A program made the translations under genes and the position numbers. The notes under the pieces are model-generated. The model worked only from the letters and a program-made list of their open reading frames with translations, made no database searches and had not been told where the DNA came from. A DNA stretch of 5,582 bases from Oscillospiraceae bacterium. GTDB taxonomy: Bacteria; Bacillota; Clostridia; Oscillospirales; Oscillospiraceae. Shown here in pieces: positions 1-5,582 of this stretch (its first letter is position 1; the number at the start of each line of letters is the position of its first letter). Location of the stretch: the NCBI GenBank assembly GCA_016287555.1, contig JAEFAK010000129.1, positions 1-5,582 on the forward strand, read 5' to 3'.

Positions 1-50
1 CCTGCGGAAGCGGAAAGAAATACAAGCACTGCTGCGGCAGGGACGCCTGA
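1..50 (+). CDS. secA: C-terminal end of a SEC-C motif protein, probably SecA (partial, 5' end outside window)
   Basis: Only the last 16 residues are present, ending at the TGA at 48-50; the first two bases complete a proline codon. The peptide reads PCGSGKKYKHCCGRDA. A Cys, eight residues, then Cys-Cys matches the second half of the SEC-C zinc-binding motif (CxC-x8-C[HC]), with the first Cys lying upstream of the window. In SecA this motif forms the extreme C-terminus, binds zinc and contacts SecB or phospholipids and ribosomes; SecA is the ATPase that drives preproteins through the SecYEG channel. The position directly at the stop codon, with a short Gly-Arg-Asp-Ala tail, fits SecA best. Other proteins also carry SEC-C motifs, including some small metal-binding proteins and methionine aminopeptidases, so the gene name is inference. 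pgeF starts 3 bp downstream. Confidence 0.72.
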   Translation, partial: CGSGKKYKHCCGRDA

Positions 51-53
51 GCC

Positions 54-854
54 ATGGATATCATCGAAAGAAGTCAAGGCGCGCTGCGCTGGCTGACATG
101 CCGCGCGCTCGACGAAGCCGGCGTCGTGAACGCCTTCACGACGCGCCTCGGCGGCGTCAGTTCGGGGGAGTTCGAGAGCCTGAATTTGGCCGTATCCCGA
201 GGCGACGACAGAGACTGCGTCCGCAGCAATTACGGCATCATATGCCGCGCGCTGGGCATAAGACCGGCTTCTCTCGCGTTTTCAAGACAGGTCCACGGCG
301 ACGCGATCCGCGCCGTGACCTCCGCGGATATAAAAAAGGACCTGTTTGACCCGGTCCCTTATGAGGCCGACGGGCTCATGACAGATGAGCGCGGCGTCTC
401 TCTTATCATCCACATTGCCGACTGCGAGGGGATATTGCTCTATTGCAGAAAGCCCGAGGCCGTTGCGGCGGTCCATGCCGGCTGGCGCGGTACGGTCGCG
501 GACATAGCGGGCAAAGCCGTCGCGGCGATGCAGAGAGAATACGGCTGCGATCCCGGCGATATGGTCGCCGCCCTCGCCCCCTGCGCGAGCGTCTGCTGCT
601 ACGAGGTCGGGCCTGAGGTCGTCGAGGCCGTCGAAAAGCTCCCGATAGACGTGAAGGACCTCGTCGTTCCGACGAGGGATGGTCATGCGAAGATAGACAT
701 AAAGGGCATCAACGCCGCGCTCCTGCGCCGCGCCGGAGTGCGGGATATATACGTTTCTCCGGACTGCACGATGTGCCTTCCCGACAAGTACTGGTCCCAC
801 AGGATCACTGCCGGGCGCCGCGGCGCTCAGGCATGCATCATTGCTCTTAAGTAG
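54..854 (+). CDS. pgeF: PgeF/YfiH-family protein (peptidoglycan editing factor; purine nucleoside phosphorylase-like, LACC1 fold)
   Basis: A complete 266-residue protein, normal for the family (about 240-280). The family zinc site is intact: His81 in FSRQVHGD, Cys124 in IADC and His141 in HAGWRGT. The later family blocks are also present: APCASVCCYEVG (176-187), the CTMC-x-P segment (238-243), YWSHR (246-250) and a C-terminal GRRGAQA. It has no signal peptide, so it should be cytosolic. In E. coli YfiH/PgeF keeps wrong amino acids (such as serine in place of L-alanine) out of peptidoglycan precursors; human LACC1/FAMIN and some bacterial relatives phosphorylyse or deaminate purine nucleosides. 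Which activity applies here cannot be read from sequence. Older annotations call it a laccase or polyphenol oxidase, but it lacks the copper motifs of true multicopper oxidases. The ATG at 54 follows the upstream stop by 3 bp, with AGGGA at 39-43 as a possible ribosome site inside the upstream gene; the next in-frame Met is residue 109. GPCI of many homologs is APCA here, a minor change. Confidence 0.92.
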   Translation: MDIIERSQGALRWLTCRALDEAGVVNAFTTRLGGVSSGEFESLNLAVSRGDDRDCVRSNYGIICRALGIRPASLAFSRQVHGDAIRAVTSADIKKDLFDPVPYEADGLMTDERGVSLIIHIADCEGILLYCRKPEAVAAVHAGWRGTVADIAGKAVAAMQREYGCDPGDMVAALAPCASVCCYEVGPEVVEAVEKLPIDVKDLVVPTRDGHAKIDIKGINAALLRRAGVRDIYVSPDCTMCLPDKYWSHRITAGRRGAQACIIALK

Positions 855-856
855 GA
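853..856 (+). promoter_or_regulatory. Shine-Dalgarno for the lipoprotein gene, overlapping the pgeF stop codon
   Basis: AGGA lies six bases before the ATG at 863 and shares its first two bases with the pgeF stop TAG (852-854). A second AGGA at 858-861 is only one base from the start and too close to act. The overlap supports this start and suggests that ribosomes finishing pgeF help start translation of the lipoprotein gene, but coupling is inference. Confidence 0.65.
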
Positions 857-862
857 CAGGAT

Positions 863-931
863 ATGAAGCTGCTGAAAAAAATAATCGTGATAACTCTTGC
901 CTGTGCGTTTTTCGTCGCCGCAGCATCATGC
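863..931 (+). other. Lipoprotein signal peptide with lipobox ending at Cys23
   Basis: The first 23 codons give a short basic head (Lys2, Lys5, Lys6), a hydrophobic stretch of about 14 residues, and AAAS followed by Cys23. The -3 position is Ala rather than the preferred Leu, a tolerated variation. Cys14 inside the core is preceded by TLA and could also be read as a lipobox, but it would leave too short a hydrophobic core. Signal peptidase II is therefore expected to cut before Cys23, which becomes the lipid anchor. Confidence 0.8.
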
Positions 932-2464
932 GGGCTCTATGAGCTCCCGCAGGGCGTCGAGGAGCCTTCCGTGCACAATGACGAAGCGTCGCCTGCTCCC
1001 ACGCCGACTCCGCGTCCGACCGCGTCGCCGGACAATAAGTTCTCGCTCGCGTATAATCCGTCCGCGAGTCTTAACCCCTATTCCGTCGAGAGCGCTACGA
1101 ACTACTGGCTGACCGGTCTGAGCTACGAAAGCCTTTTCACGCTCAACGAAGATTTCTCGTTCTCGCCCGTTCTTGCGGAAAGCTGGGAGACGACCGACAG
1201 GGGATACTCATACCTCATCGATATCAAGCCCGGGATAAAGATGCATGACGGGTCCGAAATGAACATTTTCGACGTCATCTATTCCGTGCGTCTGGCCAAG
1301 GAATCCGAGCGCTATAAGGTGCGCTTCAAGAACGTCGACAGCGTCGGCTTCATAAACGGGCGCGTCTATATTACGCTGGATACGCCCAATTCCGATTTCT
1401 GCGCGCTGCTCGATATCCCCATCGTCAAGGACGGGACGGGATATGACCGCGTTCCCGTCGGCAGCGGTCCGTATAAGTTCGACCCTTCGACGGAGCGCTT
1501 CGTCGCTTTTGACGGATACAGGACGTATGATACGCTCCCGCTCCCGGCGATCTATCTCGCGCAGTACGAGCGGTCCGAGCTCATGTCCGCCTTCGAGAGC
1601 GCGGATATAGATCTTGCCGTATCCCAGCAAAGCAATATAAGCTACGTCGACTATGCGGGCGACTGCGAGGTCCATTTCTGCCCCTCGACCGTCATCCACT
1701 ATCTCGGCTTCAACAGCCGCCGGGGCTACTGCTCCCAGCCGCTCAGGCGCCTCATCCTTTCCTCCGCCGTCGACAGGGAGGATATCTCCGGCACGGTCGT
1801 AGCCGGAACTGTCGCGACCTCCCTCCCGGTGACGCCGGGCAGCCGCTGGTATAACGAATCCGTCGCGGAAAACGCCCTCGTCAAGCCGGAGCTTCTCGAA
1901 CAGATGATGATACGCACCTTCGTCGAGGACTACGATCAGGACGGCTTCCTCGAATATATCGAGGATAATACCGTCTGGGACTTCGCGCTGGAGTTCATCG
2001 TCAACAACGACAATATGCAGAAGGTGGCCGCCGCGCGCAAGATATCCCAGAAGCTCATCGCCATGGGATTCGACGTTAAGCTCAAGGAGGTCGACTGGAG
2101 CACGTTCAGGACGCTGCTCAACATAGGCGAATACGACATATACTACGGCGAGCTCCAGTACGGCGCCAATTTCGACCTTTCGCCGCTCTTCTGCTACGGC
2201 GGAGACGGCTGCTACGGGTTCTACGATCCCGACCTGCAAAACTACGTCTATGCCTTCAATTTTGCGCTCCCCGAGGAAAAGCAGCAGGCGATGGAGGATC
2301 TGCTCGTCTACCAGTCGGACAACTGCTTCATTGCGCCTCTGTTTTTCGAGCGCACGTCGGTCTACACCAAGCGCGGAGCCGTATCCAACATGTACCCCAA
2401 CGCGCACAACATTTTTGCGAATATCGCTTCCTGGAAGGTAACTTTCCCGGCTTCCGCCGGATAA
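863..2464 (+). CDS. Extracellular solute-binding lipoprotein, family 5 (peptide/oligopeptide ABC transporter type)
   Basis: A complete 533-residue protein of usual length for SBP_bac_5 proteins. Residues 1-23 are a lipoprotein signal peptide: KLLKK basic start, hydrophobic core, then AAAS before Cys23, a slightly loose lipobox. After lipidation and anchoring, a Thr/Pro-rich spacer (about 42-56, with PTPTPRPTASP) carries the binding domain away from the membrane. Family landmarks follow in order: a first lobe from about residue 60 (LNPYS 70-74); the SBP_bac_5 signature region around IKPGIKMHDGS...FDVIYSV (121-142); VGSGPYKF (199-206), which matches the usual VGTGPYKF; a segment like the usual AIDR block at LSSAVDRED (299-307); an EF-hand-like acidic loop at 356-367; and the closing lobe to the C-terminus. 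It would capture a ligand, commonly a peptide, and hand it to an ABC permease, but no permease or ATPase gene lies in the window. The ligand is unknown. The mature part has seven cysteines besides Cys23. The gene starts 8 bp after pgeF and is probably co-transcribed with it. Confidence 0.9.
   Translation: MKLLKKIIVITLACAFFVAAASCGLYELPQGVEEPSVHNDEASPAPTPTPRPTASPDNKFSLAYNPSASLNPYSVESATNYWLTGLSYESLFTLNEDFSFSPVLAESWETTDRGYSYLIDIKPGIKMHDGSEMNIFDVIYSVRLAKESERYKVRFKNVDSVGFINGRVYITLDTPNSDFCALLDIPIVKDGTGYDRVPVGSGPYKFDPSTERFVAFDGYRTYDTLPLPAIYLAQYERSELMSAFESADIDLAVSQQSNISYVDYAGDCEVHFCPSTVIHYLGFNSRRGYCSQPLRRLILSSAVDREDISGTVVAGTVATSLPVTPGSRWYNESVAENALVKPELLEQMMIRTFVEDYDQDGFLEYIEDNTVWDFALEFIVNNDNMQKVAAARKISQKLIAMGFDVKLKEVDWSTFRTLLNIGEYDIYYGELQYGANFDLSPLFCYGGDGCYGFYDPDLQNYVYAFNFALPEEKQQAMEDLLVYQSDNCFIAPLFFERTSVYTKRGAVSNMYPNAHNIFANIASWKVTFPASAG
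1928..1963 (+). other. EF-hand-like calcium loop in the solute-binding protein (residues 356-367)
   Basis: The residues are D-Y-D-Q-D-G-F-L-E-Y-I-E. Asp at positions 1, 3 and 5, Gly at 6, a hydrophobic residue at 8 and Glu at 12 match the 12-residue EF-hand loop pattern. SBP_bac_5 proteins often have an acidic DxDGDG-type stretch at the equivalent place, before the second half of the distal lobe, so this is probably a family feature with a well-kept metal-ligand set. A structural calcium ion is inference. Confidence 0.6.
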
Positions 2465-2473
2465 GATAAAGCC

Positions 2474-2488
2474 GTGCGGCGAACGCAC
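2474..2488 (+). other. Small perfect hairpin in the gap before purL
   Basis: GTGCG, a GCGAA loop and CGCAC form a 5-bp perfect stem with a 5-base loop, in the 37-bp gap between the lipoprotein stop and the purL ribosome site. There is no T-run after it, so it is not a standard intrinsic terminator. It ends four bases before the Shine-Dalgarno. It could modestly affect purL translation or mRNA stability, or be chance; a stem this short is expected now and then in GC-rich DNA. Confidence 0.3.
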
Positions 2489-2491
2489 ACC

Positions 2492-2496
2492 GGAGG
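2492..2496 (+). promoter_or_regulatory. Strong Shine-Dalgarno GGAGG for purL
   Basis: GGAGG sits five bases before the ATG at 2502. It is the best ribosome site in the window and, together with the family-typical N-terminus that follows (a KKKGFDVEA block), fixes the purL start. It also implies that purL is translated independently of the gene before it. Confidence 0.85.
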
Positions 2497-2501
2497 TTCT
2501 T

Positions 2502-5500
2502 ATGGTTTTCAGATGCTTTGCTACGAAGAAAAAAGGATTTGACGTCGAGGCGGCCAGCCTGCTTCGCGACCTGAAGGACAATCTCGGCCTGACCGGGCTC
2601 GAGAGCGTCCGCATATTCAACAGGTACGACGTCGAGGGAGTGGACGAGGAGGTATTCCGCCGCGGGATGGACTCCGTCTTTTCCGAGCCGCCCTGCGACG
2701 ACTGCTATGCCGAGACGATGCCGGCCCCTCCCGCAGGGGCGAGAGTGCTCATAAGCGAGGCGCTTCCCGGCCAGTATGACCAGCGCGCCGATTCCTGCGC
2801 GCAGTGCCTCCAGCTCATGACGTGCGCGGAGAGGCCTGCCGTGGCCTATGCAAAAGTGTATGTGTTCACGGGCAGGATAAGCGACGAGGAGTTCGGGCGC
2901 GTATCCGCCTGGCTCATCAACCCCGTCGATTCCCGCGTCGCCTCCGCCGAAAAGCCGGATACGATAATCCGGAAATATCCCTCCGCGCCTCCGGTCGCGG
3001 ACGTCGAGGGCTTCCTCGCCGCAGATGACGAAAAGCTCGCCGAGATCCTTGATTCCTTCGGCCTCGCCATGGACATGGACGACCTTCGCTTCATGCAGCG
3101 TCACTATATAGACGAAGTGCACCGCGAGCCTACCGTAACCGAGCTCAAGGTCATCGATACCTATTGGTCCGACCACTGCCGCCATACGACCTTCTCGACC
3201 CATCTCGACGACGTCCGCATCGAGGACGCCGAGACGAAGGCCGCTTTTGATAAGTATCTTGCCGCCCGCCGCGAGGTCTACGGAGAGAAGGCGGATACCC
3301 GTCCCGTGACGCTCATGGACGTCGCTACCATAGGCGCCAAGGCGCTTAAAAAGCGCGGCCTTCTCAAGGAACTTGACGTTTCCGACGAGATAAACGCCTG
3401 CAGCATCCATGTCGACGCCAAAATTGACGGGAAGACCGAGGACTGGCTCCTCATGTTCAAAAACGAGACCCATAACCACCCGACCGAGATAGAGCCCTTC
3501 GGCGGCGCGGCGACCTGCATAGGCGGCGCCATACGCGACCCGCTCTCCGGCCGGTCCTACGTTTATCAGGCCATGCGCATAACCGGCGCTGCGGACCCGA
3601 CCGTCCCCGTGTCGGAAACCATAAAGGGCAAGCTGCCGCAGCGCAAGCTGACGACCTCCGCCGCCGCGGGCTACAGCTCCTACGGCAACCAGATAGGTCT
3701 TGCCACCGGCCTCGTCCATGAGCTTTATCATCCGGGCTACGTCGCCAAGAGGCTTGAGATCGGCGCGGTCGTCGGAGCCGTGCCGTACGCCAACGTCGTG
3801 CGCGAGACTCCCGCCCCGGGCGACGTCATCATCCTGCTCGGCGGACGCACCGGGCGCGACGGCTGCGGCGGCGCGACGGGATCCTCCAAGACGCACAATC
3901 TGGAATCGCTGACCGAATGCGCGGCCGAGGTCCAGAAGGGCAACGCGCCTGAGGAGCGCAAGCTCCAGAGGCTTTTCAGAAATCCTGAAGCCGCGAGGCT
4001 CATAAAGCGCTGCAACGACTTCGGAGCCGGCGGCGTGTCCGTCGCGATAGGCGAGCTTGCCGAGGGGCTGGAGATCGAGCTCGACAAGGTCAAGAAAAAG
4101 TATGAAGGCCTCGACGGCACCGAACTCGCCATATCCGAGTCTCAGGAGCGCATGGCCGTCGTCGTGGCGGCGGAGGACGCCGGGCGTTTCGCCGAGCTTG
4201 CCTATGAGGAGAACCTCGAGGCGACCGAGGTGGCGCGCGTCACCGACGAAAGAAGAATGGTAATCAAGCTCGGCGGAAGGGTGATAGTCGACATCACCGC
4301 CGACTTCCTGCAGTCAAACGGCGCCGAGAAGCATTCCGAGGCGGAGATCCCTGCTCTTCCCGACATAGCGGGAGAGAGCGGCGAGGATCCCGTCGAGTAT
4401 CTCGATAAGCTCGTTTCCGACCTTAACTTCGCCTCCCAGAGAGGCCTCGGGGAGCGCTTCGACGGCTCCATCGGAGCCGGAAGCGTGCTCATGCCGTTCG
4501 GAGGAAAGACCCAGCTTTCTCCGGCGCAGGCCATGGCGGCGCTGCTGCCAGTTCGCGGCGGCAAAACGGAGACCTGCTCCGTCATGAGCTGGGGCTTCGA
4601 CCCGTTCCTCTCCGAGAAAAACCCGATGCAGGCCGCGCGCCGCGCCGTGATAGTCTCCATAGCGAAGCTCGTCGCCTCCGGATGCGATCATAAGAAGGCC
4701 TATCTGACCTTCCAGGAATACTTCGAAAAGCTCCGCAGGGAGCCTCGCCGCTGGGGCAAGCCGCTCTCCGCGCTGCTCGGCGCGCTCGACGCTCAGCTCG
4801 GGCTCGGCGCCGCCGCCATCGGCGGCAAGGACAGCATGTCCGGTTCGTTCAACGACATGGACGTCCCGCCGACGCTCGTCTCCTTCGCCATAGCGCCCGA
4901 AGACGCCGCAAACGTCATATCGCCGGAATTCAAAAAGGCCGGCAGCAGCGTATGCCTGTTCGTTCCCGGCGAGGGTTACGAAGGCATAAAGTCCTGCTGG
5001 GAGCGCTTCAACGCGCTCGTCAGGGAGGGCGTCGTCATCTCCGCGCGCGCTGTCGACTACGGAGCCGCTATAGGCGCGATATTCGATATGTCCGTCGGCA
5101 ATATGCTCGGCTTCAAGGCTGCCTGCGGGGACGGACTCATGTGCGCTGCGCCCGGCGCGATAGTCGCCGAGTGCGTAAGGCCCGTCGAAGGGGCGATCCT
5201 CCTCGGCGAGACTACCGATGACGCAGCCATAGTCGTCGGCGGCAGGCGCAGGGAGCTTTCCGTGCTTATAGAAAAATGGGAGTCCGCGCTCGAATCCGTG
5301 TTTGCGACAAGAACTCCCGATACGGGCCTCGTCGAGAAGATTTCCTCCGACAAAAAGCCCGTTTCCGCTCACGCCCTGCTCAAGCTCAGGCCGCGCGCTC
5401 TCATTCCGGTCTTTCCGGGCACCAACTGCGAGTACGATACCGCCGCCGCCGTTGAAAGGGCGGGAGGCGAGGCCGAGATACTTGTCCTTAAAAACATAAC

Positions 5501-5582
5501 TCCCGCGGCGCTGAGTGAATCGGCCTCGGAATTCGTAAAGGCCATCAAGCGCAGCAATATGATAATCCTGCCGGGCGGCTTT
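2502..5582 (+). CDS. purL: Phosphoribosylformylglycinamidine synthase, large single-chain form (partial, 3' end outside window)
   Basis: An open frame of 1027 codons without a stop runs off the right edge. The enzyme converts FGAR, glutamine and ATP to FGAM, the fourth step of cytosolic de novo purine synthesis. Domains by residue: a PurS-like N-terminal domain (about 1-160, with LPGQYDQRADS at 88-98); a linker with TYWSDHCRHTTF (220-231); the first AIR synthase-type half with FKNETHNHPTEIEPFGG (from 319), which contributes to ATP/FGAR binding, and GGRTGRDGCGG (447-457); a second half with FDGSIGAG (653-660), MPFGGK (664-669) and GGKDSMSG (774-781); then the glutamine amidotransferase domain from about 967, opening with FPGTNCEYD (971-979). 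The amidotransferase catalytic Cys (in the later GxCNGFQ-type motif) and the His/Glu pair lie beyond the window. Relatives are about 1230-1260 residues, so roughly 200-230 are missing. The layout matches the single-chain form common in Clostridia rather than the split PurS/PurL/PurQ of Bacillus. Cys65, Cys68, Cys99, Cys102 and Cys108 make the N-terminal domain unusually cysteine-rich. No purine riboswitch fits in the 37-bp leader. Confidence 0.95.
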   Translation, partial: MVFRCFATKKKGFDVEAASLLRDLKDNLGLTGLESVRIFNRYDVEGVDEEVFRRGMDSVFSEPPCDDCYAETMPAPPAGARVLISEALPGQYDQRADSCAQCLQLMTCAERPAVAYAKVYVFTGRISDEEFGRVSAWLINPVDSRVASAEKPDTIIRKYPSAPPVADVEGFLAADDEKLAEILDSFGLAMDMDDLRFMQRHYIDEVHREPTVTELKVIDTYWSDHCRHTTFSTHLDDVRIEDAETKAAFDKYLAARREVYGEKADTRPVTLMDVATIGAKALKKRGLLKELDVSDEINACSIHVDAKIDGKTEDWLLMFKNETHNHPTEIEPFGGAATCIGGAIRDPLSGRSYVYQAMRITGAADPTVPVSETIKGKLPQRKLTTSAAAGYSSYGNQIGLATGLVHELYHPGYVAKRLEIGAVVGAVPYANVVRETPAPGDVIILLGGRTGRDGCGGATGSSKTHNLESLTECAAEVQKGNAPEERKLQRLFRNPEAARLIKRCNDFGAGGVSVAIGELAEGLEIELDKVKKKYEGLDGTELAISESQERMAVVVAAEDAGRFAELAYEENLEATEVARVTDERRMVIKLGGRVIVDITADFLQSNGAEKHSEAEIPALPDIAGESGEDPVEYLDKLVSDLNFASQRGLGERFDGSIGAGSVLMPFGGKTQLSPAQAMAALLPVRGGKTETCSVMSWGFDPFLSEKNPMQAARRAVIVSIAKLVASGCDHKKAYLTFQEYFEKLRREPRRWGKPLSALLGALDAQLGLGAAAIGGKDSMSGSFNDMDVPPTLVSFAIAPEDAANVISPEFKKAGSSVCLFVPGEGYEGIKSCWERFNALVREGVVISARAVDYGAAIGAIFDMSVGNMLGFKAACGDGLMCAAPGAIVAECVRPVEGAILLGETTDDAAIVVGGRRRELSVLIEKWESALESVFATRTPDTGLVEKISSDKKPVSAHALLKLRPRALIPVFPGTNCEYDTAAAVERAGGEAEILVLKNITPAALSESASEFVKAIKRSNMIILPGGF
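5400..5582 (+). other. Start of the fused PurQ-like glutamine amidotransferase domain of PurL (truncated)
   Basis: From residue 967 the PurL chain reads LIPVFPGTNCEYD, the opening strand and loop of class I amidotransferases of the PurQ type, and the window stops at LPGGF, where homologs continue with a Ser and an acidic GD pair. The Cys in GTNC is the conserved structural one, not the nucleophile. The domain would release ammonia from glutamine for the synthase part of the same chain. Its presence shows that no separate purQ is needed. Confidence 0.85.

Noticed and set aside
54..854. Laccase or multicopper polyphenol oxidase
   Set aside because: The name is a legacy annotation of this family. 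The protein lacks the HxH copper motifs of true multicopper oxidases and instead has the His/Cys/His zinc site of the PgeF/LACC1 fold.
282..929. 215-codon open frame on the - strand across pgeF
   Set aside because: It lies opposite the conserved pgeF core and extends into the lipoprotein start; its translation has no motif.
2441..2470. Possible promoter before purL (ACTTTC with GATAAA 18 bases downstream)
   Set aside because: Both boxes are poor matches, the -35 especially, and they lie at the end of the lipoprotein coding sequence. This is not above chance.
2474..2488. Hairpin as a rho-independent terminator after the lipoprotein gene
   Set aside because: The stem is only 5 bp and no T-run follows; the next bases are ACCGGAGG, the purL ribosome site.
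1208..2620. 470-codon open frame on the - strand
   Set aside because: It is antisense to the lipoprotein gene, whose frame has clear family motifs and a ribosome site. The antisense translation is rich in Arg, Val and Gly with no recognisable motif, as expected from the reverse complement of GC-rich codons.
2328..3896. 522-codon open frame on the - strand
   Set aside because: It is antisense to the lipoprotein 3' end and purL, crosses the gene boundary, and has a low-complexity composition. It is a by-product of the GC-rich codon pattern on the other strand.
4314..5372. 352-codon open frame on the - strand
   Set aside because: It is antisense to conserved purL motifs such as GGKDSMSG and has no domain I recognise.
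2502..5582. Frameshift or early stop in purL
   Set aside because: I read the frame codon by codon to the right edge. There is no stop, and the conserved motifs appear in order in one frame; the gene is only cut by the window end.
1..5582. CRISPR array, insertion sequence, tRNA or rRNA gene
   Set aside because: No spaced direct repeats, terminal inverted repeats, transposase motifs or tRNA-like cloverleaf were seen, and coding sequence fills almost the entire window.

Overview
This window is a compact, GC-rich stretch of bacterial chromosome with every gene on the + strand and almost no space between genes. In order it holds: the last 16 codons of a protein ending in a SEC-C zinc motif (most likely SecA); a complete PgeF/YfiH-family gene; a complete lipoprotein of the family 5 extracellular solute-binding proteins (SBP_bac_5, the peptide/nickel/oligopeptide-binding type); and the first 1027 codons of a large single-chain phosphoribosylformylglycinamidine synthase (PurL with a fused glutamine amidotransferase domain), cut by the right edge.

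The organism is probably an anaerobic member of the Bacillota, class Clostridia, perhaps an uncultured gut-type lineage near Oscillospirales or Christensenellales. The reasons are the PurL N-terminus and motif set, which resemble the single-chain enzyme common in Clostridia; the lipoprotein with a Thr/Pro-rich spacer after its lipid-anchored cysteine; and strong GC-ending codon use combined with frequent ATA for isoleucine. This placement is inference. Synergistota-like genomes can share the codon pattern.

The spacing is 3 bp between the SEC-C gene and pgeF, 8 bp between pgeF and the lipoprotein gene (its Shine-Dalgarno overlaps the pgeF stop), and 37 bp between the lipoprotein gene and purL. 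I see no terminator and no convincing promoter anywhere, so the four genes may be read as one transcript from a promoter upstream of the window. Functionally they touch protein export, cell-wall precursor quality control or purine nucleoside metabolism, solute capture at the cell surface, and step 4 of de novo purine synthesis. No shared pathway is obvious.

I found no mobile element, CRISPR array, RNA gene, riboswitch or clear sign of a new system. The window looks like ordinary core genome. The points worth a second look are the solute-binding protein with no transporter genes beside it, an EF-hand-like loop and many cysteines in that protein, a cysteine-rich patch in the PurL N-terminal domain, and the possible purine link between pgeF and purL.
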